Below, in pieces: positions 8,695-17,568 of a stretch of DNA of 64,000 nucleotides (position 1 is its first letter; every line of letters begins with the position of its first letter). Location of the stretch: NCBI GenBank assembly GCA_023957155.1, contig JAMLHK010000001.1, positions 62,001-126,000 of the forward strand, read 5' to 3'. A model generated the notes under the pieces. It saw only the letters and a list, made by a program, of their open reading frames with translations. It had not been told where the DNA came from and searched no databases. The position numbers and the translations under genes were made by a program. This DNA is from Chitinophagaceae bacterium (GTDB taxonomy: Bacteria; Bacteroidota; Bacteroidia; Chitinophagales; Chitinophagaceae).

Positions 8695-9597
8695 TCACAC
8701 TCCACCCGCATATATAGTCACTGACGTATTCATCTCCCCGCCGGGCTCCAATACCGAACACTGTCTTAAAGCCGCCGCTTCATTTACACTTACAGGCATC
8801 GCAGAAGCCGGTTCCAGTATAGCCGTATAATGATCCCTGAACTGGCCGTAGGAAGCAAAATACCACTGATAGGGAAACACTGCCTGATCGTACTGATACG
8901 CGAAGCAATGTTTACCCTTCCCGGAAATCATTTTCATAATTCCTTCGGGCGAGTTATACAGGTAAAAAAAGTCCATCGTTTGATCTTTCGGCGGCACTAT
9001 GGCTGCATTAATACCTTCTATTTCCGGCCAGTGGAATTCACTGGCTACCCGGAACCGTGAAGATCCCGGATAAACGATCCTGGCAGTGGCGGCCGGGGTT
9101 TCCATCCGGTCGCCCGAAGTGATCTGCAATGCAGCATGCAGTTTCCACAGAAAATACCTGGTGCCGCCCGAAAGGTTACGGATAATATATTCTGTTTTTA
9201 TTTGCGGAAGACCTTCTTCCAGGCTGACCGTTTTTTGATAGAACAACCTGCTTTGCGGCAAAGTACCCGAGAGTATCACTTTTTCATTGTCTACTGCATA
9301 GTCCAGCGCTGTCGTCCACAATTCCCCGTGATCCGGATACGCAATACCATCAACCTTTTCCGGTATATCATTCGGCAGCAGCTCATCTATACCACCCCAG
9401 AAGTTGCTGTCATAATCGGCGCCGGGTTCCAATTTTTCCAAAGGCAGGGAGTCGTTATGCCAGAGAAATTCTTTGTTTAGCAATTTATTATATACGCTTG
9501 TAAATTTACCACCCAATGCCGGCGCCAACTCCACGTGTAGCAAATCATTTTCGAGCCTAAGAATCATGAGACCACTCTCTCTACGTTGCGAAATCAT
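8695..9597 (-). CDS. Galactose-mutarotase-fold protein (aldose 1-epimerase-like)
   Basis: 300 residues, predominantly beta. The start of the fold, LENDLLHVELAPALGGKF, and the later FWGGIDELLPN and YPDHGELW blocks match the galactose-mutarotase-like (aldose epimerase/DUF5107) supersandwich family, in which a His and a Glu act as acid and base. It may interconvert anomers of the sugar handled by the locus. The ATG at 9597 overlaps the stop of the PIG-L gene as ATGA, which favours this start; a second Met at residue 11 (9567) lies where homologues often begin. No signal peptide was found. Confidence 0.75.
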   Translation of the reverse strand: MISQRRESGLMILRLENDLLHVELAPALGGKFTSVYNKLLNKEFLWHNDSLPLEKLEPGADYDSNFWGGIDELLPNDIPEKVDGIAYPDHGELWTTALDYAVDNEKVILSGTLPQSRLFYQKTVSLEEGLPQIKTEYIIRNLSGGTRYFLWKLHAALQITSGDRMETPAATARIVYPGSSRFRVASEFHWPEIEGINAAIVPPKDQTMDFFYLYNSPEGIMKMISGKGKHCFAYQYDQAVFPYQWYFASYGQFRDHYTAILEPASAMPVSVNEAAALRQCSVLEPGGEMNTSVTIYAGGV

Positions 9598-10367
9598 CCT
9601 TTTGCTTTTAAGGAATAAACAAATTCTTTCAATATATCTCCCAGCAGGTCATCCTGCGGATAGCTATAACCCAGATGCTGTCTGAAGCCCTCGGCATAAG
9701 CTTTGTCTATCAGTCTGCCGTTACGTTCGGAAAAGGATTTCATCATGATAACAAACTCATCCACTTTTGAAATATACCGCAACCAATCCCGCTGCGTCTG
9801 ATGACAACACAGCATCTGCTCCTTTGTATCCATCACAGCAGTGATATCCACCATGATATCTCCTGTTATTTCATTTCCAAAACGATCCTTCCCCTGCACA
9901 GGGTCTGCATAATACAAATGCGGCACCTGTGGTAAAACCGGAAGACCCGCCATTTCAATATTAGGAATGGTGGCCCCCATACAGGCCGTTTGCGCGAGGT
10001 GGCTGGTGATCTCGTGATCAAACATATAATCCTGCGGACTGGCCGTAATGACCAGGGAAGGCTGTATTTCTCTAAATAACGTGATCACCTTCAACAGGGT
10101 AGGCTTATCATACATGATAAATACATCCTCTGATTCTAAGCAATGATATGTGCCGCTCACCACCCCTGCAGCCGCAGCGGCTTCCTTCCTACGCACTGCG
10201 CTGATCGCTTCCGCGTTTAACGTAACAGAGCCGGCCTGCCCGGGCGTCATGGTGGCGATAACTATATTCCAGCCTTTCTCTGCCAGTAAGGCGAGCGTTC
10301 CTCCCGCCAGGATCTCTGCATCGTCGGGATGAGCCATCAGGCTTAAGATCGTTTTATTGTCAGCCAT
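9594..10367 (-). CDS. PIG-L (LmbE-like) zinc-dependent deacetylase
   Basis: 257 residues. The zinc-binding AHPDDAE motif is at 12-18, and the later DYMFDHEITSHLAQ block supplies the third ligand region of PIG-L/LmbE deacetylases. These enzymes remove N-acetyl groups from N-acetylglucosamine-like substrates. Without a signal peptide it should act on imported cytoplasmic sugars. It lies 19 bases after the symporter gene and overlaps the mutarotase-like gene, so import, deacetylation and anomer conversion appear linked. Its presence suggests the locus substrate contains an N-acetylated sugar (inference). The family assignment is secure, the substrate is not. Confidence 0.9.
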   Translation of the reverse strand: MADNKTILSLMAHPDDAEILAGGTLALLAEKGWNIVIATMTPGQAGSVTLNAEAISAVRRKEAAAAAGVVSGTYHCLESEDVFIMYDKPTLLKVITLFREIQPSLVITASPQDYMFDHEITSHLAQTACMGATIPNIEMAGLPVLPQVPHLYYADPVQGKDRFGNEITGDIMVDITAVMDTKEQMLCCHQTQRDWLRYISKVDEFVIMMKSFSERNGRLIDKAYAEGFRQHLGYSYPQDDLLGDILKEFVYSLKAKG

Positions 10368-10386
10368 ATTTAATTAGTTTCCACAT

Positions 10387-12009
10387 TTACCAAAGTATAA
10401 TATAAAATATTGTATACACAACGGCTATCAGCCCCCACCATAGCCCGACAGACTGCCACCAGGGCCGCCGGGGCTCATTTTCAGGCAGGCGCAACAGCCG
10501 GGTAGTCCACAGGTAAGACCTGATTTCATTCACTGCCCGCGGACTGGTATACAGGCTCACCACGATCATGATAATAGCACAGAAAAACTGCGTGATACCG
10601 CCGGTTACATAAAAATTGGTGAGACTGTATGCAGCGATCGTTTCTTTCGAAAAAAGTAAGGGAATAATTACCAACTGTATCAATGCCCCCAGCGGGATCC
10701 CTACGATCATTACGGTTAATGCCGCAGCAGGTGTGGCCCGTTTCCAGAACATGCCGAATAAAAAGCAGGTAGCCACCGGCACTGCCAGATAAGTAGATAG
10801 AGATTGAAAGTATAAGAATATACCCCCGAATTTTTCGATCACCGGCGCGTACAGGATACTGAACACCATTAATAAGAGCGTGGTGATACCACCAATCCTT
10901 ACCAGCTTTTTATCATCTGCGTTTTTATTGATCCATTTTTTATACACATCGTATGTAAATAAGGTAGAAATAGAATTGAGAAATGCGGCGGTGGTAGACA
11001 TCACTGTTGCCAACGTACCGATCAGCACCAATCCTTTCAATCCCGCCGGGATCAGGTTATTGATCAGGAGCGGATATACACTGTCCGCCTGGTCGGCCGC
11101 AATGCTGAATTCGCTGTGCCCTGTCATAGCCAGCGTCCGGGCGATCATCCCCGGGAAAATTTCAATAAAGGGGCGGAACAGCACGAATACCGCTGCCAGC
11201 ACGATCGCCATACGCACATCCCATTCTGTTCTCGCGCCCAGTCCGCGCTGTACCAGTGCCTGGTTGATGCAGGAATAAAATAATTGCAGGTTGAACAATG
11301 AGAACAGCACCGCATGCCAGGGCATTATGGGCGTATCCATGGGCTGCATCAGCTTAAAGCCGCCCGGTGCATGCTGTATAATATCATCCCATCCATTGTT
11401 CAATTTTAAATATCCCAAAACAAAAAGGACTGCACCCGCCGTAAACACCAGTATAAAATCGAATACCGCCGCATTGATCACGAATTTCATCCCGCCATAC
11501 ATGGTATAGGCGCCCGCTACTGCTCCCAGTATGAGCACACCCAGCCATACCGGCACACCGAATATTCCTTCAAATAATTTGGCGCCGCCATATAATATCA
11601 CCGACAAATTGAGTAGGATATAACCTAACAACAACAGCACGCTGAATATATTCTGGCTCTTTACATCAAACCTGGCGCCCAGGTACTGCGGCATGGTCAT
11701 AATATTATTGCGCAAATACAACGGGAAAAAGAAAAAGATCAGCGCACTGTACACCACAATAGCAATAAGATACGAATTGACTAAAGGTAAGCCTACGAGG
11801 TAGCCCATGCCATTCATCCCGATCAGTTGTTCGGGGTTTAAGCCCGATGCTACATAAGCAGCTCCTATTGCCCAAAAGGGAAGTGTGCCTTTGGAAACAA
11901 AATAGTTGGCCGCCGTTCCTTTTTTTCCCCGGCCAGACCAAAGCCCCACGCCTAGGATCAGTACGAAATAACCGATGATAGTTAATATGTCGAGCGTGTT
12001 GGTAGGCAT
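10387..12009 (-). CDS. Sodium:solute symporter (SSS family)
   Basis: 540 residues with about 13-14 hydrophobic helices. The N-terminal IIGYFVLILGVGLWSGRGKKGTAANYF and the substrate/sodium-site segment around YVASGLNPEQLIGMNG are typical of the SSS family (sugar/acid-sugar and sialic-acid branch), as is the AFLNSISTLFTYDVYKKW block. It should carry the released sugar or acid sugar across the inner membrane with sodium. It is the fourth gene after SusC/SusD and lies directly before the PIG-L gene, consistent with its position in the uptake route. A second, unrelated SSS gene is at 31834. Confidence 0.92.
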   Translation of the reverse strand: MPTNTLDILTIIGYFVLILGVGLWSGRGKKGTAANYFVSKGTLPFWAIGAAYVASGLNPEQLIGMNGMGYLVGLPLVNSYLIAIVVYSALIFFFFPLYLRNNIMTMPQYLGARFDVKSQNIFSVLLLLGYILLNLSVILYGGAKLFEGIFGVPVWLGVLILGAVAGAYTMYGGMKFVINAAVFDFILVFTAGAVLFVLGYLKLNNGWDDIIQHAPGGFKLMQPMDTPIMPWHAVLFSLFNLQLFYSCINQALVQRGLGARTEWDVRMAIVLAAVFVLFRPFIEIFPGMIARTLAMTGHSEFSIAADQADSVYPLLINNLIPAGLKGLVLIGTLATVMSTTAAFLNSISTLFTYDVYKKWINKNADDKKLVRIGGITTLLLMVFSILYAPVIEKFGGIFLYFQSLSTYLAVPVATCFLFGMFWKRATPAAALTVMIVGIPLGALIQLVIIPLLFSKETIAAYSLTNFYVTGGITQFFCAIIMIVVSLYTSPRAVNEIRSYLWTTRLLRLPENEPRRPWWQSVGLWWGLIAVVYTIFYIILW

Positions 12010-12058
12010 TCTAAATAATGGCTTTATTGCAATGGTTAATAACCGGACAAGCCGGATG

Positions 12059-13705
12059 TTACAATCTCACCAACTGTGACTCCAGCGGTTTGTAGTCTTT
12101 GCGGATGCTACGACTCCCGAACTGCACCGTTAAACTCACAGGCGCCTCAGAAAAACTCCATACCAATACGCATGAAGCCCGGGGATACCATGCGCATACA
12201 GCGGGATGCTCTTCTATTATATAAGGGGTCATTTTTTGCTTCAAAGCAGGTGTTATATTTCTTTTCCACTGCCATAATGCATCCAGATCTTCTTTGATCC
12301 CCAATACTTTTTCATTATCCTTTTTTATTTCCGCTCTAACGATCAAATTATCTGTACGGGCATTGCTGTCCAGATGATCATAATCTTCATCGCTCATAAA
12401 GATCCATCCATCCTGTCCCTGGTTTAATCTTTCAATCACTTCAAACGGAATACCCGATGCCAGCCAGAGTGAAAAGGGTTTGTCTTTGCCCACATATCTT
12501 GATGCTTCGCCCCAAAAATGTTTTAATGGTCCCTTAGGCTCGTGGCCAGCTATTTTTTCATGATATCTTTTCTGAGTGTGCATAGCCGTTGAGAGTGTGT
12601 CCCAATAGTTTTTGGGGAACGGCAACAATCCACTCATAAAGGTGGTGTGCCGGACATCTGCAATAGTTGATATTGTAAGTTTTGCAGACATATTAAGAAC
12701 AGAAAGTGCATCCTCTGGAAATGCAGTTGTTTCACTCAAAGCCTTTTCGGGCTTTACAAACCTGCGATGAAATAATACAGAAAACAATTCATCTGTCCAG
12801 CCTTTTGGGCTTGCCAGGTATTTATCTGCAAACTGACCTTCTCCCACACGCATGCTTACATTTGGAAAATCAGAAAACCTGATTCCTGCTTTTTCTGATC
12901 CGAAAATCATCACCATTATACCCAGGTCACCATCAAATGCGTTCTGTTGGATACGAAATGAGTTTGTTACCTGATCACAATTCCAATTCACCCAGTCACG
13001 TAAGATATTTGTTAGTCTGCGCTCCTGTATACTTTGCAAAAGTTCATCCCACCGGTTAATAGCATAGCCACCTTCATGTAAAAAACGATCCCTTGTAGCC
13101 GGATCAAAACTCCCCCCAACTACACCGGGACCCTTGGCAACTCTAAAATCATCATCAAGTACGCATTGCTTAAATCCTATTTTGGATAATTCTCTGAGTG
13201 CTTTGGCATTTTCAGCATTTACAAGCTCATTCACTGATATGCCTGCAAAGATTTTTCCATCCATTCCAACACTTCTTGGCCAGTTAGAAGGTGTAGCCAC
13301 AGGAAAACTTTCGTCTCCGGGATGCATAGGGCCCGGATGACCGAGTGGAACAGTAAGCACATGCGCCATCATTCCTTTATTCATAACGCGCTTCCGTGCC
13401 CGTGCAATTTTATCTGTATCGTAGGGCCAATGTCCAAAAAAATAAGCGGCTATCCAGATTGTATTTACTCCTGCGGCAAACAGTATGTCTAACAATTCTG
13501 CATCTTTCAGGATAATATCCGGATTGAGGCAAACAGAATAATCCCTCTTATGTTCTTTTGGAAACTCATCGAAAAAACTTACCGTTTGATCTTTGACGAA
13601 CGGTAAGGCCAACATGGGCATTATACTATGCAGAAAGATTCGCCTTGATGTTAAAAGTTCTTTTTCTGCATTTTTATGTTCTATAACCGGGTCATTTAAA
13701 CGCAT
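12059..13705 (-). CDS. Tat-exported protein of unrecognised family, possible TIM-barrel glycosidase
   Basis: 548 residues not assignable to a family by eye. A twin-arginine signal is visible after a cytoplasmic lead (SRRIFLHSIMPMLALPF at about 20-36). The middle has the look of a TIM barrel: repeated strand-like segments (TIWIAAYFF, MMAHVLTVPLGHPGP, QCVLDDDFR, DWVNWNCDQV, LGIMVMIFG) with acidic and aromatic residues at their ends, as in glycoside hydrolases. The C-terminus (ASCVLVWSFSEAPVSLTVQFG) looks like a small beta domain. It lies 49 bases before the symporter gene and 35 after the esterase gene, so it belongs to the locus. It may be the missing glycan-cleaving enzyme (inference). Confidence 0.7.
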   Translation of the reverse strand: MRLNDPVIEHKNAEKELLTSRRIFLHSIMPMLALPFVKDQTVSFFDEFPKEHKRDYSVCLNPDIILKDAELLDILFAAGVNTIWIAAYFFGHWPYDTDKIARARKRVMNKGMMAHVLTVPLGHPGPMHPGDESFPVATPSNWPRSVGMDGKIFAGISVNELVNAENAKALRELSKIGFKQCVLDDDFRVAKGPGVVGGSFDPATRDRFLHEGGYAINRWDELLQSIQERRLTNILRDWVNWNCDQVTNSFRIQQNAFDGDLGIMVMIFGSEKAGIRFSDFPNVSMRVGEGQFADKYLASPKGWTDELFSVLFHRRFVKPEKALSETTAFPEDALSVLNMSAKLTISTIADVRHTTFMSGLLPFPKNYWDTLSTAMHTQKRYHEKIAGHEPKGPLKHFWGEASRYVGKDKPFSLWLASGIPFEVIERLNQGQDGWIFMSDEDYDHLDSNARTDNLIVRAEIKKDNEKVLGIKEDLDALWQWKRNITPALKQKMTPYIIEEHPAVCAWYPRASCVLVWSFSEAPVSLTVQFGSRSIRKDYKPLESQLVRL

Positions 13706-13740
13706 AGCTATTGTATTGCTGGCTAATTCAGATTAAACTG

Positions 13741-15714
13741 TTATTTAAATCCCTCTTCTTCAGTAATGCCTTTCCAGGTATCGGTACGAAAGGGAGCAGC
13801 AGGCAATCCTTCTTTATTAAACAAATTGGCTTCGATATTATCATCAGCCCAACCATAATGCACGGCAACCGGCTCGGTCACGTTATCACTCCAAACGATC
13901 ACTTTATTATGCCGTATCTCTGCGCGGGCCCAATAAAATTTCTTATCCGCACCTGCTATTTCAAAACCATGCAAGTAACCATATTTATCGTGAGCCGTTA
14001 AACCACCACCTGTATTACTAAAGCTGAGCACGATTTTACTACCTTCTCTTTGCATGGATTCATACTGAGGTCCACTGCAAATGACATCCTGCCCGTATGC
14101 AATCCGAAGTGCGTTGAGCGCCAGCCTCTTCCCTACATCCTGCTTATTGGCAGGATGGATATTTACAGGATTTCCAATATCATGGGTCACTGCCATACCG
14201 GTTAGTGGCACTGTCTGCAAAGTAAGGGATTGTGCTTCTCTGAGCTCCGCCCAAGCGCTACCTTTATTGCTGTTACCATTATTGTCATTATAACTGGCCA
14301 ACTGTACAAAAAGAAAAGGAAATTCTTCTTTCCAATGGGAGCGCCAGTCGCTGATCAGGAGCGGGAACGACTTCCGGTACTGGTACGCACGTCCTGCATT
14401 ATATTCGCCCTGGTACCAGATCACTCCCCGGATGGCATAAGGGATCAACGGGGCGATCATGGCATTGTATAATAATGCACCCGTTTCGTTGGGACCAACA
14501 AACTGATTATTATCCACTGAAGTTTCTATACGGAATTTCCATGTTCCAGATAACGGCTGTTCATAGGCATCCCTGCTGATCTTCATATCGGAGGGCTTGC
14601 CTGTAAAGCCACCCCGGTCGCCCAAATCTTCTATACGTACAGCGATCGTATTTTTTCCCGCCCGCAATTGCGGGGGATCAAGAATATAGGTTCGCCCTGT
14701 GGAGGTTTTGGCGGAGGTACTTCCCACTTTTACCCCGTTCACATACGTAGCGTCAATATCATCAATCGTTCCCAGTGAAAGCACCATGCTCATCCCCGAC
14801 AAGGAGTCGGGCAATATAAATTCACGGCGAAACCAAACGGCTCCGTCAAGATATCCGAGCGCTCTACGATCAAAATAGTCCGGTAACCCGATCGTTTCCC
14901 AGTTGCTATCATCAAAAGATACTGCTGACCACGACTGCACTTCTGCTGCTGACGGCAGACCGCCCTGTAAATTATTGATCGCATTGGCAAGTTTTGTGCG
15001 CCGCTTATCACCCAGCGCATGCATGGATGCAGGCATTGATTTTACTGCATCGGAAAACTCGTTAAAGCTTAGTAAGGCTTCTTTACTCATCCAGGTTTCA
15101 ACCATAGTACCGCCCCATGAACTATTGATCAACCCAATGGGAACTCCTAATTTTTCATATAAGTTCCTTGCAAAATAAAAGCCTATCGCTGTAAATTTTC
15201 CTACATTCTCAGGTGTTGTTACCTCCCAGCTTTCGCCCAGCAAATCATCCTCAGGCGTAAGACTTTTATTCCAGGCAACTTTAAAATGACGGATCTGTGG
15301 GTAATGTGCCGCAGCGATCTCTTTCTGCGCATTATCAGACGTTTCTACGAGGAAGTCCATATTAGATTGACCCGAACATATCCATACCTCTCCAATCAAT
15401 ACATCATCAAGTATAACCGTATTATTTTTCCCTTTAACCACCAACAGGTAAGGTCCTCCGGCCTTTTCAACATCCAGGTAGATCATCCATTTTCCATCCG
15501 TGCCAGCTTTCGTTGTTTTTTCCTGTCCTTTAATAGTTGCGCCCTTTAATAAAACGGTTACTTTTTCACCTGTACCCGCCCATCCCCATACAGGTATAGG
15601 CTTATCACGCTGAAGTACCATGTGTGAAGCAAAGATCTTGGGCAACTGGACCTCTGCAGCCAAATGACCGCCGCTGAACAGGCACATTGAAAAAAGCAAC
15701 ACTCTGAATAACAT
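13741..15714 (-). CDS. Sialate-O-acetylesterase-family protein with inserted jelly-roll domain
   Basis: 657 residues. A signal peptide (1-20) is followed by a small beta domain and the SGNH/SASA esterase fold. The nucleophile Ser117 lies in CSGQSNM, the next block is LINSSWGGT, and the C-terminal Asp/His block VTHDIGNPVNIHPANKQDVG completes the active site. Between residues about 255 and 400 a galactose-binding-like jelly-roll domain is inserted (WFRREFILPDSL, AVRIEDLGDRGG). Such enzymes remove O-acetyl groups from sialic acid or from plant and bacterial glycans. It is the first enzyme gene behind SusD (186-base gap), fitting periplasmic deacetylation of the imported glycan. Confidence 0.9.
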   Translation of the reverse strand: MLFRVLLFSMCLFSGGHLAAEVQLPKIFASHMVLQRDKPIPVWGWAGTGEKVTVLLKGATIKGQEKTTKAGTDGKWMIYLDVEKAGGPYLLVVKGKNNTVILDDVLIGEVWICSGQSNMDFLVETSDNAQKEIAAAHYPQIRHFKVAWNKSLTPEDDLLGESWEVTTPENVGKFTAIGFYFARNLYEKLGVPIGLINSSWGGTMVETWMSKEALLSFNEFSDAVKSMPASMHALGDKRRTKLANAINNLQGGLPSAAEVQSWSAVSFDDSNWETIGLPDYFDRRALGYLDGAVWFRREFILPDSLSGMSMVLSLGTIDDIDATYVNGVKVGSTSAKTSTGRTYILDPPQLRAGKNTIAVRIEDLGDRGGFTGKPSDMKISRDAYEQPLSGTWKFRIETSVDNNQFVGPNETGALLYNAMIAPLIPYAIRGVIWYQGEYNAGRAYQYRKSFPLLISDWRSHWKEEFPFLFVQLASYNDNNGNSNKGSAWAELREAQSLTLQTVPLTGMAVTHDIGNPVNIHPANKQDVGKRLALNALRIAYGQDVICSGPQYESMQREGSKIVLSFSNTGGGLTAHDKYGYLHGFEIAGADKKFYWARAEIRHNKVIVWSDNVTEPVAVHYGWADDNIEANLFNKEGLPAAPFRTDTWKGITEEEGFK

Positions 15715-15900
15715 GACAGATTATTAAGGGTTAAAAATAGAAGTGATCATCATATTAAAGATAATGATAGTAATCCGACATCTGCCTGTGAAACTCCGAA
15801 TATGGAACCCTCTCCGGCAGAACCAATGCTGTCCTATCTTTTATCTACAAGAATCGCCCTGCATTTTCAAAAGTTTGATTCTGGCTGCGTAATACATCAA

Positions 15901-17547
15901 TTAATAATTGGGATTTTGTTCCAGCTTTTTATTTTGGTCTATTGCGCTCTGCGGTATAGGCAAAAGATAATTCTTGGCTGGATCAAATATCCTTTTTCCA
16001 TTTACGCAGGGAACTATTTTATGCACCCACACACCTCCGCTTTGCTCAATCACTATTGCATGCGAAGTACCATTCAGTTTGTCTTCAGCCAACCTGAGGC
16101 GCAACAGATCCAACCATCTTTTTTCTTCAAAAGCAAGCTCCACTCTTCGTTCGCGCTGTATGGCAACTCTCATCTCAGCCTGGCTCATCCCTAATGGCAA
16201 AGCCGGCAGCTCAGACCTTTCTCGTACTAATCTCATCGCTTCATACACGCTTTCATCAGGACCTACCGCTTCGTTCTGCGCTTCCGCGAAGCTTAGTAAA
16301 ACTTCTGCATACCTGTAAATAATAAAATCGGCACTGTTCAACCTATTATTGCCGGATACAGTATATGTTGGGTTTAATCCTTTTTTTAAATTATAACCTG
16401 TTTTAGTAGCCACGGAAGCATTGCTAAGATCAGTAGCGTTTAAACTACCAACACCTTGTCTCATGTCCATTGCTTTGCCCAGCCAGTCCGCACCATTAAA
16501 CAATATAGACTGGTAAAATCTTTTTTCGCGATTCACATACGGATTTTGAGGATCATAGCCCGATGCCGGATCAGAGATGGGCAGCCCGTTTGCCATAACA
16601 TACTCATCAACTATTTCCTGCGTGGGATCTACACCTCCCCACGCTATCTGTGTCCCTCCATTTCCGGCCCAGGGCGCGCCATGCAGCCCTTCTTTACTGT
16701 TGCCAAGATTTGTACCTCCCAGATATTTCCTGCTAAAAATAACTTCGGAGTTGTTATTGTTCTGCTCAAAAAACAGGGTGTTATAGTCCGGGAACAACGT
16801 ATAGGTATTCATATCCATTACGCGTTTGTTGGTAGCCGCTGCGTCGGCCCACCGTTGCTTTTCGTTGGAGGTATTATAAAGGGGACTTGCCCAGAACAAC
16901 TCCACCCATCCCTTTAATGTGAGTGCCGCTCCCCTCGTTGCCCTTCCCGCATCCGACTTCAGTGGCAGGTCATTAGCAATGGCTTCACATTCATCCCGGA
17001 TAAATTTGAATGTTTCTTCTGCGGTGTTCCTTGCCTGAAATATCTCATCTCCCTGCTCATTCTGGTTTAATACTTTGGTAATGACCGGCACTCCGCCATG
17101 GTTAGTCCAGAGGATCATATAATAGTATGCTCTTAAAAACCGGGCTTCTCCCAACCGTTGTTTTTTCCAATCCTCGGGCAGGCTGCTGGCAGATGCTTTT
17201 TCAATGAAAAGGTTAGCTTTTCTTATAGCGGTATAAAGGTTCCATCTGGTGCGGGAGTTACTGGCATCATATGCAGAGAGTGCATATACAGTCTGGCCAT
17301 ATTGTCCTCCAATGCCGCATACTGCATTGTCCGACCAGGTTTCTTCAGGATCACCGGTATTCATCTGGTTGGGTAAACTGGAATATACATTATTCAGGAA
17401 TAAATCTGCATTTGCTTTATCAGCCCATAATACAGGATCGGATACCTGTTCCCTGGATTCCACTTCCATAAATTTACTGCAGGATGCAGCCAGGAAAGCC
17501 ACCCCTATGCAAACTAACCAGCAAAAATGATATTGATACTTTTTCAT
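15901..17547 (-). CDS. RagB/SusD-family nutrient-uptake outer-membrane lipoprotein
   Basis: 548 residues. The SPII signal ends in FLAASC with Cys at about 23. The body shows SusD helical repeats (ARFLRAYYYMILWTNHGGVPVI) and ends with the family signature YLLPIPQSAIDQN...QNPNY. SusD lipoproteins cap the paired SusC channel and bind the glycan at the cell surface. The gene starts 22 bases after the SusC gene (17569-20970). It belongs to the large SusD subfamily of polysaccharide loci, in contrast to the SusD-like_2 type seen in the other pairs of this window. Confidence 0.95.
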   Translation of the reverse strand: MKKYQYHFCWLVCIGVAFLAASCSKFMEVESREQVSDPVLWADKANADLFLNNVYSSLPNQMNTGDPEETWSDNAVCGIGGQYGQTVYALSAYDASNSRTRWNLYTAIRKANLFIEKASASSLPEDWKKQRLGEARFLRAYYYMILWTNHGGVPVITKVLNQNEQGDEIFQARNTAEETFKFIRDECEAIANDLPLKSDAGRATRGAALTLKGWVELFWASPLYNTSNEKQRWADAAATNKRVMDMNTYTLFPDYNTLFFEQNNNNSEVIFSRKYLGGTNLGNSKEGLHGAPWAGNGGTQIAWGGVDPTQEIVDEYVMANGLPISDPASGYDPQNPYVNREKRFYQSILFNGADWLGKAMDMRQGVGSLNATDLSNASVATKTGYNLKKGLNPTYTVSGNNRLNSADFIIYRYAEVLLSFAEAQNEAVGPDESVYEAMRLVRERSELPALPLGMSQAEMRVAIQRERRVELAFEEKRWLDLLRLRLAEDKLNGTSHAIVIEQSGGVWVHKIVPCVNGKRIFDPAKNYLLPIPQSAIDQNKKLEQNPNY

Positions 17548-17568
17548 CGCTTTTTGATTAATAGTTTA

